From Chryseobacterium taichungense (lineage in GTDB: Bacteria; Bacteroidota; Bacteroidia; Flavobacteriales; Weeksellaceae): 64,000 bases of DNA. Shown here in pieces: positions 44,625 through 54,034 of this stretch (position 1 is the first letter of the stretch; each line of letters begins with the position of its first letter). Made by a program: the position numbers and the translations under genes. The DNA is taken from assembly GCF_900109935.1 (NCBI RefSeq), contig NZ_FOBV01000002.1, positions 372,001 through 436,000 on the forward strand, written 5' to 3'. The notes under the pieces are model-generated. The model saw only the letters and a list, made by a program, of their open reading frames with translations, was not told the DNA's origin and made no database searches.

Positions 44625-46619
44625 TCACAAAAAATTCCCAGTCCCGTCAATCGGTAAAACAAATGAGAAAACGGAACCTTCATCTTCAGAGCTTTCAACA
44701 TCAATACTACCTTTATGAAGTTGAATAATTTCCTTACAAAGGTAAAGTCCTATACCAAAACCTGCTATCGACGCACTTTGAATATCTTTTACACGATAAT
44801 AGCGTTCAAATATCCGCTGTCGATCCTCCTGTGAAATTCCTTTCCCTTGATCATAGACATTAATTTTTAAACTGTTATTGCCAGTTCTTAAATATTCTAC
44901 AGTGATTACTGTTCCCATCGGAGAATATTTAACAGCATTTCCAATCAGGTTGTGAATTACCTGCGATATCTTCTCGCGATCTGCCAGTACCGACAATGAC
45001 CCGGATGGTTTAAAAAGAAACTTGTGAGTGTGGATCGTTGAAAGTACTTCATCCTCAATTTCCGAGAATAATAATTGGAAATCAAAAACTGTTTTCTCAA
45101 TATGCATTTGTCCGGTATCAAAACGTGAGACATTAAGAAAACCATTGATCATGCTATTCATATTATCCACTTGCTTTAAAGATTTTTCAAGGGTATTTTG
45201 CTGCATAAGATTTTCTGATTTTGCCGTCATTCTCTGAAGGATCTGAAGATAAGCCTTAAGTGAGGTAAGCGGTGTTTTAAGCTCATGGCTCACCATTCCC
45301 ATAAAATCATCTTTTCGTTCTTCCTCTTTTTTTTGTTCCGTAATATCTCTTAGCGTGCCATTAAGGCTCAGCGGATTACCCTGCGCATCATAGAAAACTC
45401 TTCCGTTGGCTTGCAACATCCTGGTCTTCATATCTATGCTGTTTTTAATTCGGTATTCTATAAAATAATTTCCGTCAGAATGTTTGCTAAGAGAGTCTGT
45501 AATGGCTGAAATTACGCGTTCACGATCTTCGGGTACAATTACTTCTAATGCCAAAGACAGGTCCAGATCGTCCTCAGAAGAAAGGCCGAACCAATTTTTT
45601 AGGAGCGCATTTCCGGAAAAGAGGTTGGTGTCAGGTTGGTAATAAAATGTAGCAAGTTCTCCTGCTTCAATGGCCAGGGCAAGCATTTGTTGGTCGTTTT
45701 CATTCTTTCGTCTGTCTAAAACCTGTTGAGTGATTTCTTCAAGAATAATCAGAATACCGGATATTTTGCCGTCAGCGGAAAAAATAGGCTGATATATCGA
45801 GTTGACAATAGCTTCTCTTAATCCGCCATGATGATGCAATTTAACCAGAAACTCACTGTTAATTTTTGGTTTTCCACTCTCATAAACTTCCTTAATCCAC
45901 TTATTTACAGGTTGTCCACGTAACTCAGGTCGTACGCTTTCATGTGGATAGCCGATTACCTCTTCTTCTTTTCGTCCCCAGATCTTAAGTATTGCCGGAT
46001 TGGCGATTTCAATTATTTGGTCCGGTCCGCTTAACATGGTAATTCCTACAGGAGCCTGTTCGATAATAGCCCGAACATGTTCCCTGCTGTGGGCAAGTAA
46101 TTTTATTGAATCATTGAGTTCTTCGTTGGTGGAGGTCAATTCTTCAAGGGTTGCTGCCATTTCCTCTTTCAGCACCTGTTCTTTTTCTTCCTTCTGTTGT
46201 ATTCGTTGCAGAAAGTCCCGGCGTGAGGTTACCTCAAGCGCGGTATTAAGGATGCACCATGTCTTTTTATTTTCATCGAGAAGTGCTCTGTATTCATAAT
46301 CAAAATAATCAAGTGTTTCCACTCCGTCCTTTATCAGTTTTGCAGGAGCATCAGAAACAGAATACGTTTTTCCGGAGCGCCAGACTTCCTGTAATAAAGC
46401 TAAAAACGGTTGTCCTTCCAATTCCGGAATTGCATCCATCAGAGGTTTACCTATTACCGAGGCATCTTTGCCCCAAAGCGCCAGCATGCCTGCATTGGCG
46501 AAGCGTATGATCATATCTTCACCTGAATAAATAGATGTAGGAGCCGGAGAAGCGGCCAATGCCTGAATGATTAAGTCGGAGCTGAAGCTGTTGGAGAATG
46601 AATTTTCTTCGGTAATCAT
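44625..46619 (-). CDS. Soluble multi-PAS sensor histidine kinase
   Basis: 664 residues from the ATG at 46619; one seven codons earlier is possible. Three PAS domains (about 18-130, 180-300 and 310-430) are linked by a coiled coil (LEELTSTNEELNDS). A HisKA domain follows with phosphoacceptor His445 in MVSHELKTP, then HATPase with N box HNLIGNAVKY and G1 YDQGKGIS. It has no membrane helix, so it senses a cytoplasmic signal such as redox state, oxygen or a small ligand. No response regulator gene is adjacent, so it is an orphan kinase. Confidence 0.88.
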   Translation of the reverse strand: MITEENSFSNSFSSDLIIQALAASPAPTSIYSGEDMIIRFANAGMLALWGKDASVIGKPLMDAIPELEGQPFLALLQEVWRSGKTYSVSDAPAKLIKDGVETLDYFDYEYRALLDENKKTWCILNTALEVTSRRDFLQRIQQKEEKEQVLKEEMAATLEELTSTNEELNDSIKLLAHSREHVRAIIEQAPVGITMLSGPDQIIEIANPAILKIWGRKEEEVIGYPHESVRPELRGQPVNKWIKEVYESGKPKINSEFLVKLHHHGGLREAIVNSIYQPIFSADGKISGILIILEEITQQVLDRRKNENDQQMLALAIEAGELATFYYQPDTNLFSGNALLKNWFGLSSEDDLDLSLALEVIVPEDRERVISAITDSLSKHSDGNYFIEYRIKNSIDMKTRMLQANGRVFYDAQGNPLSLNGTLRDITEQKKEEERKDDFMGMVSHELKTPLTSLKAYLQILQRMTAKSENLMQQNTLEKSLKQVDNMNSMINGFLNVSRFDTGQMHIEKTVFDFQLLFSEIEDEVLSTIHTHKFLFKPSGSLSVLADREKISQVIHNLIGNAVKYSPMGTVITVEYLRTGNNSLKINVYDQGKGISQEDRQRIFERYYRVKDIQSASIAGFGIGLYLCKEIIQLHKGSIDVESSEDEGSVFSFVLPIDGTGNFL

Positions 46620-46874
46620 AAATTTAGCAAATATATGCAAAAGCAGTTTTATGCCATATAAAGTGTATTCAAAATTATAAAAATTCTGAAATGATCTAAT
46701 GATGTAATTTACGGAAAATGTAAATTAAAAATATCTGAATAGCATATTCTAATCGTGATAACTTTCACAGGTCTCAGGTACCATAGATAGGGAAGGAATA
46801 AACGGTTTTGAAGATTGATAATATTTTGTTTCTTCAGAGCTAAGGCTTGGAATTGGCAATTTTGTATTATTTTG

Positions 46875-47357
46875 CTAAACCTTGTTACAGGATTGATTAT
46901 CAATCGTAATACACTGTCCCTGATCATCATAAGAAAACATGTATGTAGAGCCGTTGGGTAAATGGCAGTATTTTTTTGTTTCCCTGTGAATCTCATGCCC
47001 GGATAAAATATCAATCGCATGAAAACAAATTATCTTGTGATCGTTGCTCAATGTTTTGGTTCTTTCTGTTACAACACCGCGGTCGTAAAGATCTATCTCC
47101 TGAATTTGATAAGGTCCTTCGTAAGAAGTACGATAAAAAGATACCTTACAGTCTTTATATTCGTGTAAAAGGCTTTTAAGATCTTCTTCAAGCTCCAGAT
47201 AATGGTGTACGTGGCGTATGTTTTTATCCTCGATCAGGTACCTTTTTTTAAGTATATCTTCACTATATATTTCTTTAAAATATAGTTTTAATGCGTTACT
47301 TTGCTCTCGCGAGATGTCATTTCCGTAAATATCCTTAAGCTGATAAAATTTTCCCAT
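46875..47357 (-). CDS. Hypothetical protein (160 aa)
   Basis: 160 residues, soluble, no known motif. It begins MGKFYQLKDIYGNDISREQS and continues with alternating charged and aromatic strands (YKDCKVSFYRTSYEGPYQIQEIDLY), ending in a Cys-containing tail. There is no signal peptide. A 103-residue frame overlapping its end is an artefact. It stands alone between the PAS kinase and a small protein, all on the minus strand. Confidence 0.55.
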   Translation of the reverse strand: MGKFYQLKDIYGNDISREQSNALKLYFKEIYSEDILKKRYLIEDKNIRHVHHYLELEEDLKSLLHEYKDCKVSFYRTSYEGPYQIQEIDLYDRGVVTERTKTLSNDHKIICFHAIDILSGHEIHRETKKYCHLPNGSTYMFSYDDQGQCITIDNQSCNKV

Positions 47358-47534
47358 AACTTTAATGTATTAAAGCCCTAATGTAAAATATACTTTCGAT
47401 GTTGAGTATGACTGAAATCAAGCCTCAATTTAAAAATGTTATGCAAGATTCTTATTTATCTTAACCTAAACGAACAAACTTTAATAAACAATACTGAAAA
47501 TATAATTAAGCAATAGCGCCTGAAAAGAATTTGA

Positions 47535-47756
47535 TTAAAAATTAACCCTTATATCTGCGGGCTTTTTCATTTTTATAGTTACTTTGTTGAGATCATCTTT
47601 GATTTCATAATCTGCATCAGTGAATGTTTCATCATCTGTTTTTTCCTGTACCGTGATTTCACCAAATCCTATTTCCTCTTTAGAAATATCAATTACAAAA
47701 TCTTTAGTTTTCTCATCCTGTGTAAAATGTTCTTTTTTAAAATCGATAAACTGCAT
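47535..47756 (-). CDS. Small hypothetical protein, paralogue of 27878-28108
   Basis: 73 residues from the ATG at 47756; a start at 47792 would lie across the predicted promoter region. It shares KE-F--DE and IG-G---V-E positions with the 76-residue protein at 27878. The second half (DDLNKVTIKMKKPADIRVNF) is a likely beta hairpin. Function is unknown. Its -24/-12 motif (47788-47804) is the best match to the sigma-54 -12 consensus in the window. Confidence 0.65.
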   Translation of the reverse strand: MQFIDFKKEHFTQDEKTKDFVIDISKEEIGFGEITVQEKTDDETFTDADYEIKDDLNKVTIKMKKPADIRVNF

Positions 47757-47787
47757 AATAGTGAGTGTTTGATTATGTGGTATATGC

Positions 47788-47804
47788 AGCAAATCTTGTG
47801 CAAA
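47788..47804 (-). promoter_or_regulatory. Sigma-54-like promoter of the 73-aa gene
   Basis: Minus strand TTTGCACAAGATTTGCT: -24 box TTGCA (one mismatch to TGGCA), five bases, -12 box TTTGC, exactly ten bases from the G before CA to GC. The predicted start near 47778 leaves a 22-nt leader, matching the 22 to 24 nt of the other strong candidates. Confidence 0.45.
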
Positions 47805-47939
47805 TTATGATTTTTATCCTTGTAAAGTGAAATTAATATTAAACAATTTCCAGAGATCAAGTTTTATCATTTTTAAATAGTTAAATAACAGGTTAAAACA
47901 AGCATTAAGCATCGCAATTAAATTTACCTGAAAACTTTC

Positions 47940-47947
47940 TATATTTG
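47940..47947 (+). promoter_or_regulatory. Bacteroidota-type -7 box of the AraC-family gene
   Basis: TATATTTG fits TAnnTTTG, 41 bp before the ATG at 47989. No clear -33 TTTG is visible at the usual distance, so support is partial. Confidence 0.4.
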
Positions 47948-47988
47948 AAAATCAGAATAACAATTTAAATTAAATAATCTGGCAGATT

Positions 47989-48837
47989 ATGGTCAATGAT
48001 TATAAAAAATACGAACTATTCGGGAAAACGCTGATGCAGAGAATTGATCTGACGGCACCTTTCAGATATGATTTTCCGGTTGCTGAGCAAGCCTGCTTTA
48101 TATATGTATTAAAAGGAGAGCTTGAATATCAGGTAAATCAGGAAGAAACAAAAATTCCTGCCGATTATTCATTGTTTCAGAATTGTATAAGTTCAGGAAA
48201 GAGAATCCATCATTCGAAACAGGAAAAAAATTGTCAGATTGTTATTGTTACTTTTTATCCGGATATTTTAAAGAAGATTTATGACAGGGAATTTCCAATG
48301 CTTTTGCAGAAACCGAAGCATTTAATTTCAAATAAATCCAGTGAAAAAATTAATAACGATTTTCTCATTAAAAAATATGTTGAAGGTTTACTTTTTTATT
48401 TTGAAAACCCATCGCTTGTCAATGAAGATATTCTGATTCTTAAACTAAAGGAAATTATATTGTTACTGGCTCAATCGCAGAGTGCAGATTCTATTCAATT
48501 GATTTTGTCGCAACTTTTTTCTCCGACGACTTATTCTTTTAAACAAATTGTTGAAGCTCATTTATTCTCACAGCTCACCATTGAACAGTTAGCAGAACAA
48601 AATAATTTAAGCATATCATCATTCAAAAGAGAATTTGCAAAAATATACAATGATACACCTGCAAATTATATTAAAAATAAAAAGCTTGAAAGAGCAGCTG
48701 AACTGCTTCTGATCTCCGACGAAAGAATTACCGATATTGCTTTTGATTGCGGGTTTAACGACCTTGCCACATTTACAAAAAACTTCAGCGATAAATTTCA
48801 CACTACTCCTACCAATTATCGCATAGAACGTAAATAG
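47989..48837 (+). CDS. AraC-family transcriptional regulator
   Basis: 282 residues: an N-terminal cupin-like ligand domain (about 15-110), a helical linker, and a C-terminal double HTH (about 185-280: LTIEQLAEQNNLSISSFKREF, then ITDIAFDCGFNDLATFTKNF, then TPTNYR). It probably controls nearby genes such as the small membrane protein downstream, but no operator is obvious. The ligand is not known. Confidence 0.9.
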   Translation: MVNDYKKYELFGKTLMQRIDLTAPFRYDFPVAEQACFIYVLKGELEYQVNQEETKIPADYSLFQNCISSGKRIHHSKQEKNCQIVIVTFYPDILKKIYDREFPMLLQKPKHLISNKSSEKINNDFLIKKYVEGLLFYFENPSLVNEDILILKLKEIILLLAQSQSADSIQLILSQLFSPTTYSFKQIVEAHLFSQLTIEQLAEQNNLSISSFKREFAKIYNDTPANYIKNKKLERAAELLLISDERITDIAFDCGFNDLATFTKNFSDKFHTTPTNYRIERK

Positions 48838-49101
48838 ATAAAGGAATTTACGCCTGAATTTTATTATAAAAGCATTTTATATTTAATGAATCATGCATTT
48901 TTTTAATAGAATTAAAATATTTTTTTGAACTAAAATCTCAAATATCTGAACCAAATCACAAAACCATTTTCGTGGATCTGCTGCAACTTTGTATCGTTCC
49001 TTTTAGGTAATCATTTCTCATTACATTTTTTATGTGAAATGATTAAGGAACTATCATAACAGAGTTTTTAGTGAATATTAATTAACAAAAATAAAACGAA
49101 A

Positions 49102-49608
49102 ATGAGTTTATCAGGTTTAGGAATTTTTCATACCATTATTGGTATTTCGGCCATTGCAGGTGCCATCATAGGATTTGTGAAATATGGAAAGATCAATCTT
49201 GCCACAAGGTCCGGAAAATTATATTTTTATGCAACGCTCGTGACCTCAGTTACGGCATTAGGAATTTCAAAACATGGCGGTTTTAATGCTGGACACGTGT
49301 TTTCATTATTCATCATCGTTTTGATTGCTATTGCCTTTTTTCTATTTTCAAATAAAAAGGATAGTAAGAAAGCCAGATATTTTGAGAACTTTTTATTATC
49401 ATTCAGCTTTTTTCTGTCGCTTGTACCAACAGTAAATGAAACATTTACAAGAGTTCCTATCGGTCATCCGTTGGCGAAGGATATTAAAGATCCGATTATT
49501 GGTCAGACACTTTTGGCCCTATTCATTCTTTTCATCGCAGGTTCTGTTGTTCAGTTTGTGAAGCAAAGGAAAATTAACAGGGAAGTAGCCTCACTTCATG
49601 TAGAATAG
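49102..49608 (+). CDS. Small multi-pass membrane protein, function unknown
   Basis: 168 residues with about five hydrophobic segments (near 5-26, 42-56, 66-84, 98-112 and 138-156). It has no recognised motif, apart from HGG near residue 59 and an HPL/K pair. It follows the AraC-type regulator in the same direction at 264 bp; co-regulation is plausible but not shown. The positive tail (KQRKINRE) suggests the C-terminus is cytoplasmic. Confidence 0.6.
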   Translation: MSLSGLGIFHTIIGISAIAGAIIGFVKYGKINLATRSGKLYFYATLVTSVTALGISKHGGFNAGHVFSLFIIVLIAIAFFLFSNKKDSKKARYFENFLLSFSFFLSLVPTVNETFTRVPIGHPLAKDIKDPIIGQTLLALFILFIAGSVVQFVKQRKINREVASLHVE

Positions 49609-49623
49609 TGAATTGATTTTTAA

Positions 49624-49815
49624 CTGTTAGATTGTAATATATTATTTCTTACGGAAGCTCCAAAATCCAACCATAACGTCCAGCATATCAGCTGGAAACT
49701 TGGGACGTCTGAATTGACAGTTGCCACAGGATCCGATATTGCAGTTATCGAAGATGATAAAATAAAATCACTCTATCTCTTTTTAAACCATTCAAAGAAC
49801 ACTACAACTTTGTGA
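49624..49815 (+). pseudogene. Remnant of a SnoaL/NTF2-like gene
   Basis: The frame is open from 49624 to a TGA at 49813-49815 but has no start codon. It reads HISWKLGTSELTVATGSDI followed by AVIEDDKIKSLYLFLN, closely like the last strands of SnoaL-like (NTF2-fold) proteins, where a TGTD-x6-GKI motif precedes the final strand. The first part of the gene is gone, so it looks like a truncated relic. It fills most of the 307-bp gap 49609-49915. Confidence 0.5.
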
Positions 49816-49915
49816 GTTATTAAAGATTCGGATGAAATATAAAACCGTAACCGTAGAATTCTTAATGGTGAAGTTTTGAGAATTTAATATATATTTAAGT
49901 ATCTAAAATTTTTAT

Positions 49916-51493
49916 ATGCTTAAAGACTTTGAATTTTATCTTTTCCTGGTTTTCTTAATAACCATGCTGATCATGCTGGCCAATAAAATTAAAGTTGCAT
50001 ACCCTGTTCTACTGGTGTTAGCAGGGCTTCTGATAAGTTTTATTCCGGGTGTGCCAGCCGTTAAAGTAGAACCTGAATTATTATTTATCATTTTTTTACC
50101 TCCTTTACTCTACGAAGCGGCATGGTCGACCTCATGGAAAGAACTTTGGCGATGGAGAAGGATTATTTTCAGCTTTGCTTTCGTTGTCGTTTTCTTTACT
50201 GCACTTTCAGTTGCTGTTTTTGCCAATTATTTTATTCCCGGCTTTTCTCTGGCTCTTGGTTTTTTACTGGGAGGTATTGTTTCGCCGCCTGATGCCGTGA
50301 GTGCAGGAGCAATTTTAAAGTTTGTAAAGGTTCCGAAAAGACTGGCATCAATTCTTGAAGGAGAAAGCCTGCTGAATGATGCTTCTTCTTTGATTATTTT
50401 CAGGTTTGCGATGATTGCTGCTGCGACCGGACAGTTTGTTTGGCATGAAGCAGCCGGAAGCTTTGTATGGATGTGCTTCGGTGGCTTGGGAATCGGACTG
50501 GCCATTGCATATGTCTTTATGAAAATTCACAAAATGTTACCTACCGATTCAAATATGGATATTCTGCTGACCTTTATTGCACCGTTTTCCATGTATCTGG
50601 CAGCAGAGCAGCTTCACGCGTCCGGCGTTTTGGCTGTTGTAACCGGTGGACTGTTTCTCTCATACAGAAGCCATGATTTTTTAAGCAGTGCATCAAGAAT
50701 ACGTACCGTAACCGTTTGGGAAAGCCTTTGTTTCCTGTTAAATGGGGTAGTATTTATGCTTATCGGTCTGGATTTGCCGGAAATTGTCTCAGGCTTGGGC
50801 GACACAGATATCTATACTGCTATCGGTTACGGAGTTGCAGTCACCATAGTTTTGATTATTGTAAGAGTTTTAGCGGGGTATGGAGCACTGGTTACAACTT
50901 TAGTTATGAGAAATTTTATTACCGTTGCCGATCCTGAGTCACCCGGCTGGCAAACACCCTTAATTATTGGATGGACCGGCATGAGGGGAGTAGTTTCTTT
51001 AGCGGCTGCACTTTCCATTCCCATGACGTTGGATGACGGGTCTCCTTTTCCACAAAGAGATATGATTCTGTTTATTACATTTATTGTAATTCTGTTGACA
51101 CTGCTTTTACAGGGGCTTACCCTCCCTTTTTTACTTAAGAAATTTCCTCCGGTAGACCGGGACTTTGTGAGAAGTGTGAAAGAAATCGATTATGACATTC
51201 AGAACAGTCTGGCAAAAGTGGCAGTCGATAAAATTCGGAACGACTATGCTGACAAAATAGAAAGTTTTCCGGCACTGAAAGATCAGTTGCAGAAATATGA
51301 AAATCAGTTGAGCAGTTCTGAAATTATTCTAAATTATGAAGAATACAGGCATATTTATATTGACATTCTCAACACTCAAAGAAGCTGGCTGATCCATAAA
51401 AATCGTGAAGAATTGCTACTTGATGAAAATATCATTAGAAAACATTTGCGTTTATTGGATTTACAGGAGGAAAGACTGAATATGAAAGGCTGA
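49916..51493 (+). CDS. CPA1-type Na+/H+ antiporter
   Basis: 525 residues with about twelve membrane helices and a cytoplasmic tail (about 410-525). The ion-site region SPPDAVSAGAILKF followed by ILEGESLLNDASSLIIF (near 122-160) carries the conserved Asp and the ND pair of CPA1 exchangers. It exchanges sodium or potassium for protons to control pH and salt. It begins with a short leader in an AT-rich region and stands alone. Confidence 0.9.
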   Translation: MLKDFEFYLFLVFLITMLIMLANKIKVAYPVLLVLAGLLISFIPGVPAVKVEPELLFIIFLPPLLYEAAWSTSWKELWRWRRIIFSFAFVVVFFTALSVAVFANYFIPGFSLALGFLLGGIVSPPDAVSAGAILKFVKVPKRLASILEGESLLNDASSLIIFRFAMIAAATGQFVWHEAAGSFVWMCFGGLGIGLAIAYVFMKIHKMLPTDSNMDILLTFIAPFSMYLAAEQLHASGVLAVVTGGLFLSYRSHDFLSSASRIRTVTVWESLCFLLNGVVFMLIGLDLPEIVSGLGDTDIYTAIGYGVAVTIVLIIVRVLAGYGALVTTLVMRNFITVADPESPGWQTPLIIGWTGMRGVVSLAAALSIPMTLDDGSPFPQRDMILFITFIVILLTLLLQGLTLPFLLKKFPPVDRDFVRSVKEIDYDIQNSLAKVAVDKIRNDYADKIESFPALKDQLQKYENQLSSSEIILNYEEYRHIYIDILNTQRSWLIHKNREELLLDENIIRKHLRLLDLQEERLNMKG

Positions 51494-51541
51494 TGGCTTT
51501 TCAGTCATAATTTAAAATATAACAAACTTTAAAAGCATTTA

Positions 51542-51712
51542 ATGTGCAATAAATTCAAGTTCTCTCACATAAATTCTTATTTGTTTATAAAAGGAAGAAA
51601 ATATTATAAACCAACGCTTGAAATTGTGGTCGTCTATTTAGTAAGATTTATTTCTCTGATGTTATCTCTTCTGGCATTATTTTATCAACATAAACAGAAA
51701 GATAAAAAATGA
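51542..51712 (+). CDS. Possible small membrane protein (56 aa)
   Basis: ATG at 51542 to TGA at 51710-51712: 56 residues, with a central hydrophobic helix (IVVVYLVRFISLMLSLLALF) between basic ends and a KDKK tail. Its stop overlaps the start of the following broken frame (ATGA). It is too short for confidence, and the neighbouring decay suggests it may be part of a degraded locus. Confidence 0.35.
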   Translation: MCNKFKFSHINSYLFIKGRKYYKPTLEIVVVYLVRFISLMLSLLALFYQHKQKDKK

Positions 51713-52069
51713 AAGATTTGCTATTTGAAAACTGGGAAAAGTTAGGGAAAGTCGCATTGATGACCATAAAAATAAAAGTAGATTTTTCATATTGAATTAA
51801 ATTTTGACAATAAGTTTTCAGGATATGTCTTCTGATATTGAGGATTCAATATGGCTCGCTGATCCGAAAATTTTGAAATTCGCTCCATTGCACTAATTTA
51901 TATTACAGATAAGACAAATGATCAGGTCTTTCTAACATACAGTGAAACTGCTTCGGCCAGTACAGAAGAATTTAAAGATGTAATGTTTTTTATAAATAGG
52001 TTGTCATATAATAGATGGAACCTGAATAGAATAAGATCATCCGGTCGTGGTCAATATCTTGTAAAATAA
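51709..52069 (+). pseudogene. Multiply frameshifted gene relic
   Basis: The pieces read in order across three frames: MKDLLFENWEKLGKVALM (from 51709), then FDNKFSGYVF, then SSDIEDSIWLADP, then ENFEIRSIALIYITDKTNDQ and on through FKDVMFFINRLSYNRWN to a TAA at 52067-52069. A one-base shift at GATCCGAAAATTTT joins the last two. The joined product would be about 115 residues, family not recognised. I see nothing else in the 51494-52147 gap besides the small frame at 51542. Confidence 0.5.
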
Positions 52070-52147
52070 TTAATGATATTTGAAGTGGTCACGGAGATCT
52101 TTTAAACCCAATTGAAAATATTGATTCTATATACTAAACATTGTAAT

Positions 52148-53230
52148 ATGAAATATAATTATCTTGTTCTTTTGATATTTTTATTGTTTGCCCAAAATAT
52201 ACCAGCTCAGCAATCGGATGAGCAGGCAAAAATAATGATTAGTGAACAGGCAAAAAACGAAGTTCTGGATTCGCTTCTTCAAAAGCTGAATGACTATTAT
52301 GTTTTTCCTGAGGTCGCCGTCAAAGTTGAAAATAGAATCAGGCAATACAAGAAGCAAGGATACTATCTAAAAATTACAGATGCTAAAACCTTTGCGGAAA
52401 CCTTGACCGATCAACTTCTTACCATTACCCACGACAAACATTTGAGAGTTTATTACAACAAGGAGGAGGCCAATCAGCCAACATCATGGGAGGCTGAAAA
52501 AGAAAAAGCAAAAAATATTCAGCGATTTAAAGTTCAGAAAAACTTTGGCTTTACAAAAATTGATATACTGGAAGGAAATATTGGATATATGAAAATAGAT
52601 TCTTTTTTTCCTGTTAATGACGCTGCCCAAACAGCAACTGCCGTAATCAACTATTTAGCAAACACCGATGCATTGATTATCGACCTTAGGGCAAACCACG
52701 GGGGCGAACCGGAAATGGTGCAGTTCTTGGCAAGTCATTTCTTTGATTCTGACCCGGTACATTTAAACGACATGTATTGGAGAGAAGGCAGCAGAACTGT
52801 ACAATATTGGACGTTGCCATATGTGCCGGCAAAACGTTATTTAAACAGACCTGTGTATATTATCATCGATGACAAAACATTTTCAGCTGGTGAGGAATTT
52901 ACCTATGATCTGCAAGCATTAAAAAGAGCAACCGTAATTGGCAAAACTTCGGCAGGTGGTGCAAACCCGGGAGATGAAGTTAAAATTAAAGGACAGTTTG
53001 TTGCTTTTATACCCAATGGAAAAGCTATCAACCCTCTAACAAAAACAAATTGGGAAGGAACGGGTGTAAAACCGGATATCGAAAATTCAGGAAAGGATGT
53101 ATTACGTGAAACACATATCATTGCACTACAAGATCTTGTTAAAACCACTTCCGACAAAAAATTGAAAGAATATTTCCAAAAGAATCTGGATAAAATACGA
53201 ACAAATGCAAATTCAGCAGCATTGAAATGA
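52148..53230 (+). CDS. Secreted S41-family (C-terminal-processing-like) peptidase
   Basis: 360 residues from the ATG at 52148, which begins the signal peptide (MKYNYLVLLIFLLFAQNIPA); an in-frame start at 52112 is rejected. An N-terminal helical region (about 35-100) precedes the S41 core: ALIIDLRANHGG (175-186), then nucleophile Ser246 in KTFSAGEEF, then GKTSAGGANPG. No PDZ domain is visible. It resembles IRBP/tricorn-core-like periplasmic peptidases of Bacteroidota. The substrate is unknown. Confidence 0.88.
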   Translation: MKYNYLVLLIFLLFAQNIPAQQSDEQAKIMISEQAKNEVLDSLLQKLNDYYVFPEVAVKVENRIRQYKKQGYYLKITDAKTFAETLTDQLLTITHDKHLRVYYNKEEANQPTSWEAEKEKAKNIQRFKVQKNFGFTKIDILEGNIGYMKIDSFFPVNDAAQTATAVINYLANTDALIIDLRANHGGEPEMVQFLASHFFDSDPVHLNDMYWREGSRTVQYWTLPYVPAKRYLNRPVYIIIDDKTFSAGEEFTYDLQALKRATVIGKTSAGGANPGDEVKIKGQFVAFIPNGKAINPLTKTNWEGTGVKPDIENSGKDVLRETHIIALQDLVKTTSDKKLKEYFQKNLDKIRTNANSAALK

Positions 53231-53323
53231 AAATTTCAGAAACAATCTGTTTTATATAAGGTCCTTCTCGGACTACAGGCAAGGAATGACCATTGAAAGC
53301 ATCTAAGTAGATTTCACAGATAT

Positions 53324-54034
53324 TCATAATTGTCCATCTGTAAAAATTCTGATGAAATTTTCCTTATAGGTCTCACCAATCGGTACCTCCCCATCATCAA
53401 AATTGATTGAATAGCTATCAAATGAAATAATATGTGCAGTGTTGACAACATACGACTTGCTGACCCTTATAAAACTTGGCAAAGGAATTTTCTGATGAAT
53501 GGTTTTAAGATTCATCGGCGCTATGATTTTCTGTGATGTGGTATGGATCAGGGTGTAATCCTTTAAACCTTCGAGATATTTGATATCTGCAAAATTAACC
53601 TTATAAAATTTCTTTTCAGATCTTATGATCATGAACTCCAACGTACTTTTTTCCAGCCGGTTTTCCTTATTTGCCGCCAAAAGATCGTTGTAATGCATGG
53701 CTTTATCAACTGCTTTTTGGAGCCTTTCATTATTAAAGGGTTTTAAAAGATAATCGATGGCATCCAATTCATAGCTTTCAAGTGCATATTGAGGATAAGC
53801 TGTCGTGAAAATGACCATACTGCTTTTGGGTATCTTCTCAACGAATTCCAATCCCGTTGTTTTGGGCATTTGTATATCAAGAAAGACTAGATCTGTGCTA
53901 TGTTCCGAAAGGAATTTTTCTGCAGCCACGGTATTTGAAAAGCTTCCGATAACCTGGGGGCCGGAAATCTCCTGTAACATTGAGTGTAACTCCTCTCTTG
54001 CTAATGGTTCGTCATCTATTATGATACAATTCAT
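53324..54034 (-). CDS. LytTR-type response regulator
   Basis: 236 residues: a receiver domain (Asp7/Asp8, phosphoacceptor Asp53 in VFLDIQMP, and Lys in YLLKPF) and a C-terminal LytTR DNA-binding domain (about 130-232, DIKYLEGLKDYTLIHT, then FIRVSKSYVVN). Its start overlaps the kinase stop by four bases, so the two are translationally coupled. LytTR proteins bind direct repeats with 21-bp period; such a pair lies at 55201-55231. Confidence 0.92.
   Translation of the reverse strand: MNCIIIDDEPLAREELHSMLQEISGPQVIGSFSNTVAAEKFLSEHSTDLVFLDIQMPKTTGLEFVEKIPKSSMVIFTTAYPQYALESYELDAIDYLLKPFNNERLQKAVDKAMHYNDLLAANKENRLEKSTLEFMIIRSEKKFYKVNFADIKYLEGLKDYTLIHTTSQKIIAPMNLKTIHQKIPLPSFIRVSKSYVVNTAHIISFDSYSINFDDGEVPIGETYKENFIRIFTDGQL

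Noticed and set aside
46630..46660. Possible sigma-54 promoter for the PAS kinase (TGGCATAAAACTGC)
   Set aside because: The distance from GG to GC is nine, not ten, bases and the leader would be about 12 nt; too weak to list.
46709..47020. 103-codon minus-strand frame
   Set aside because: It overlaps the end of the 160-residue gene in another frame and has low-complexity, non-protein-like composition.
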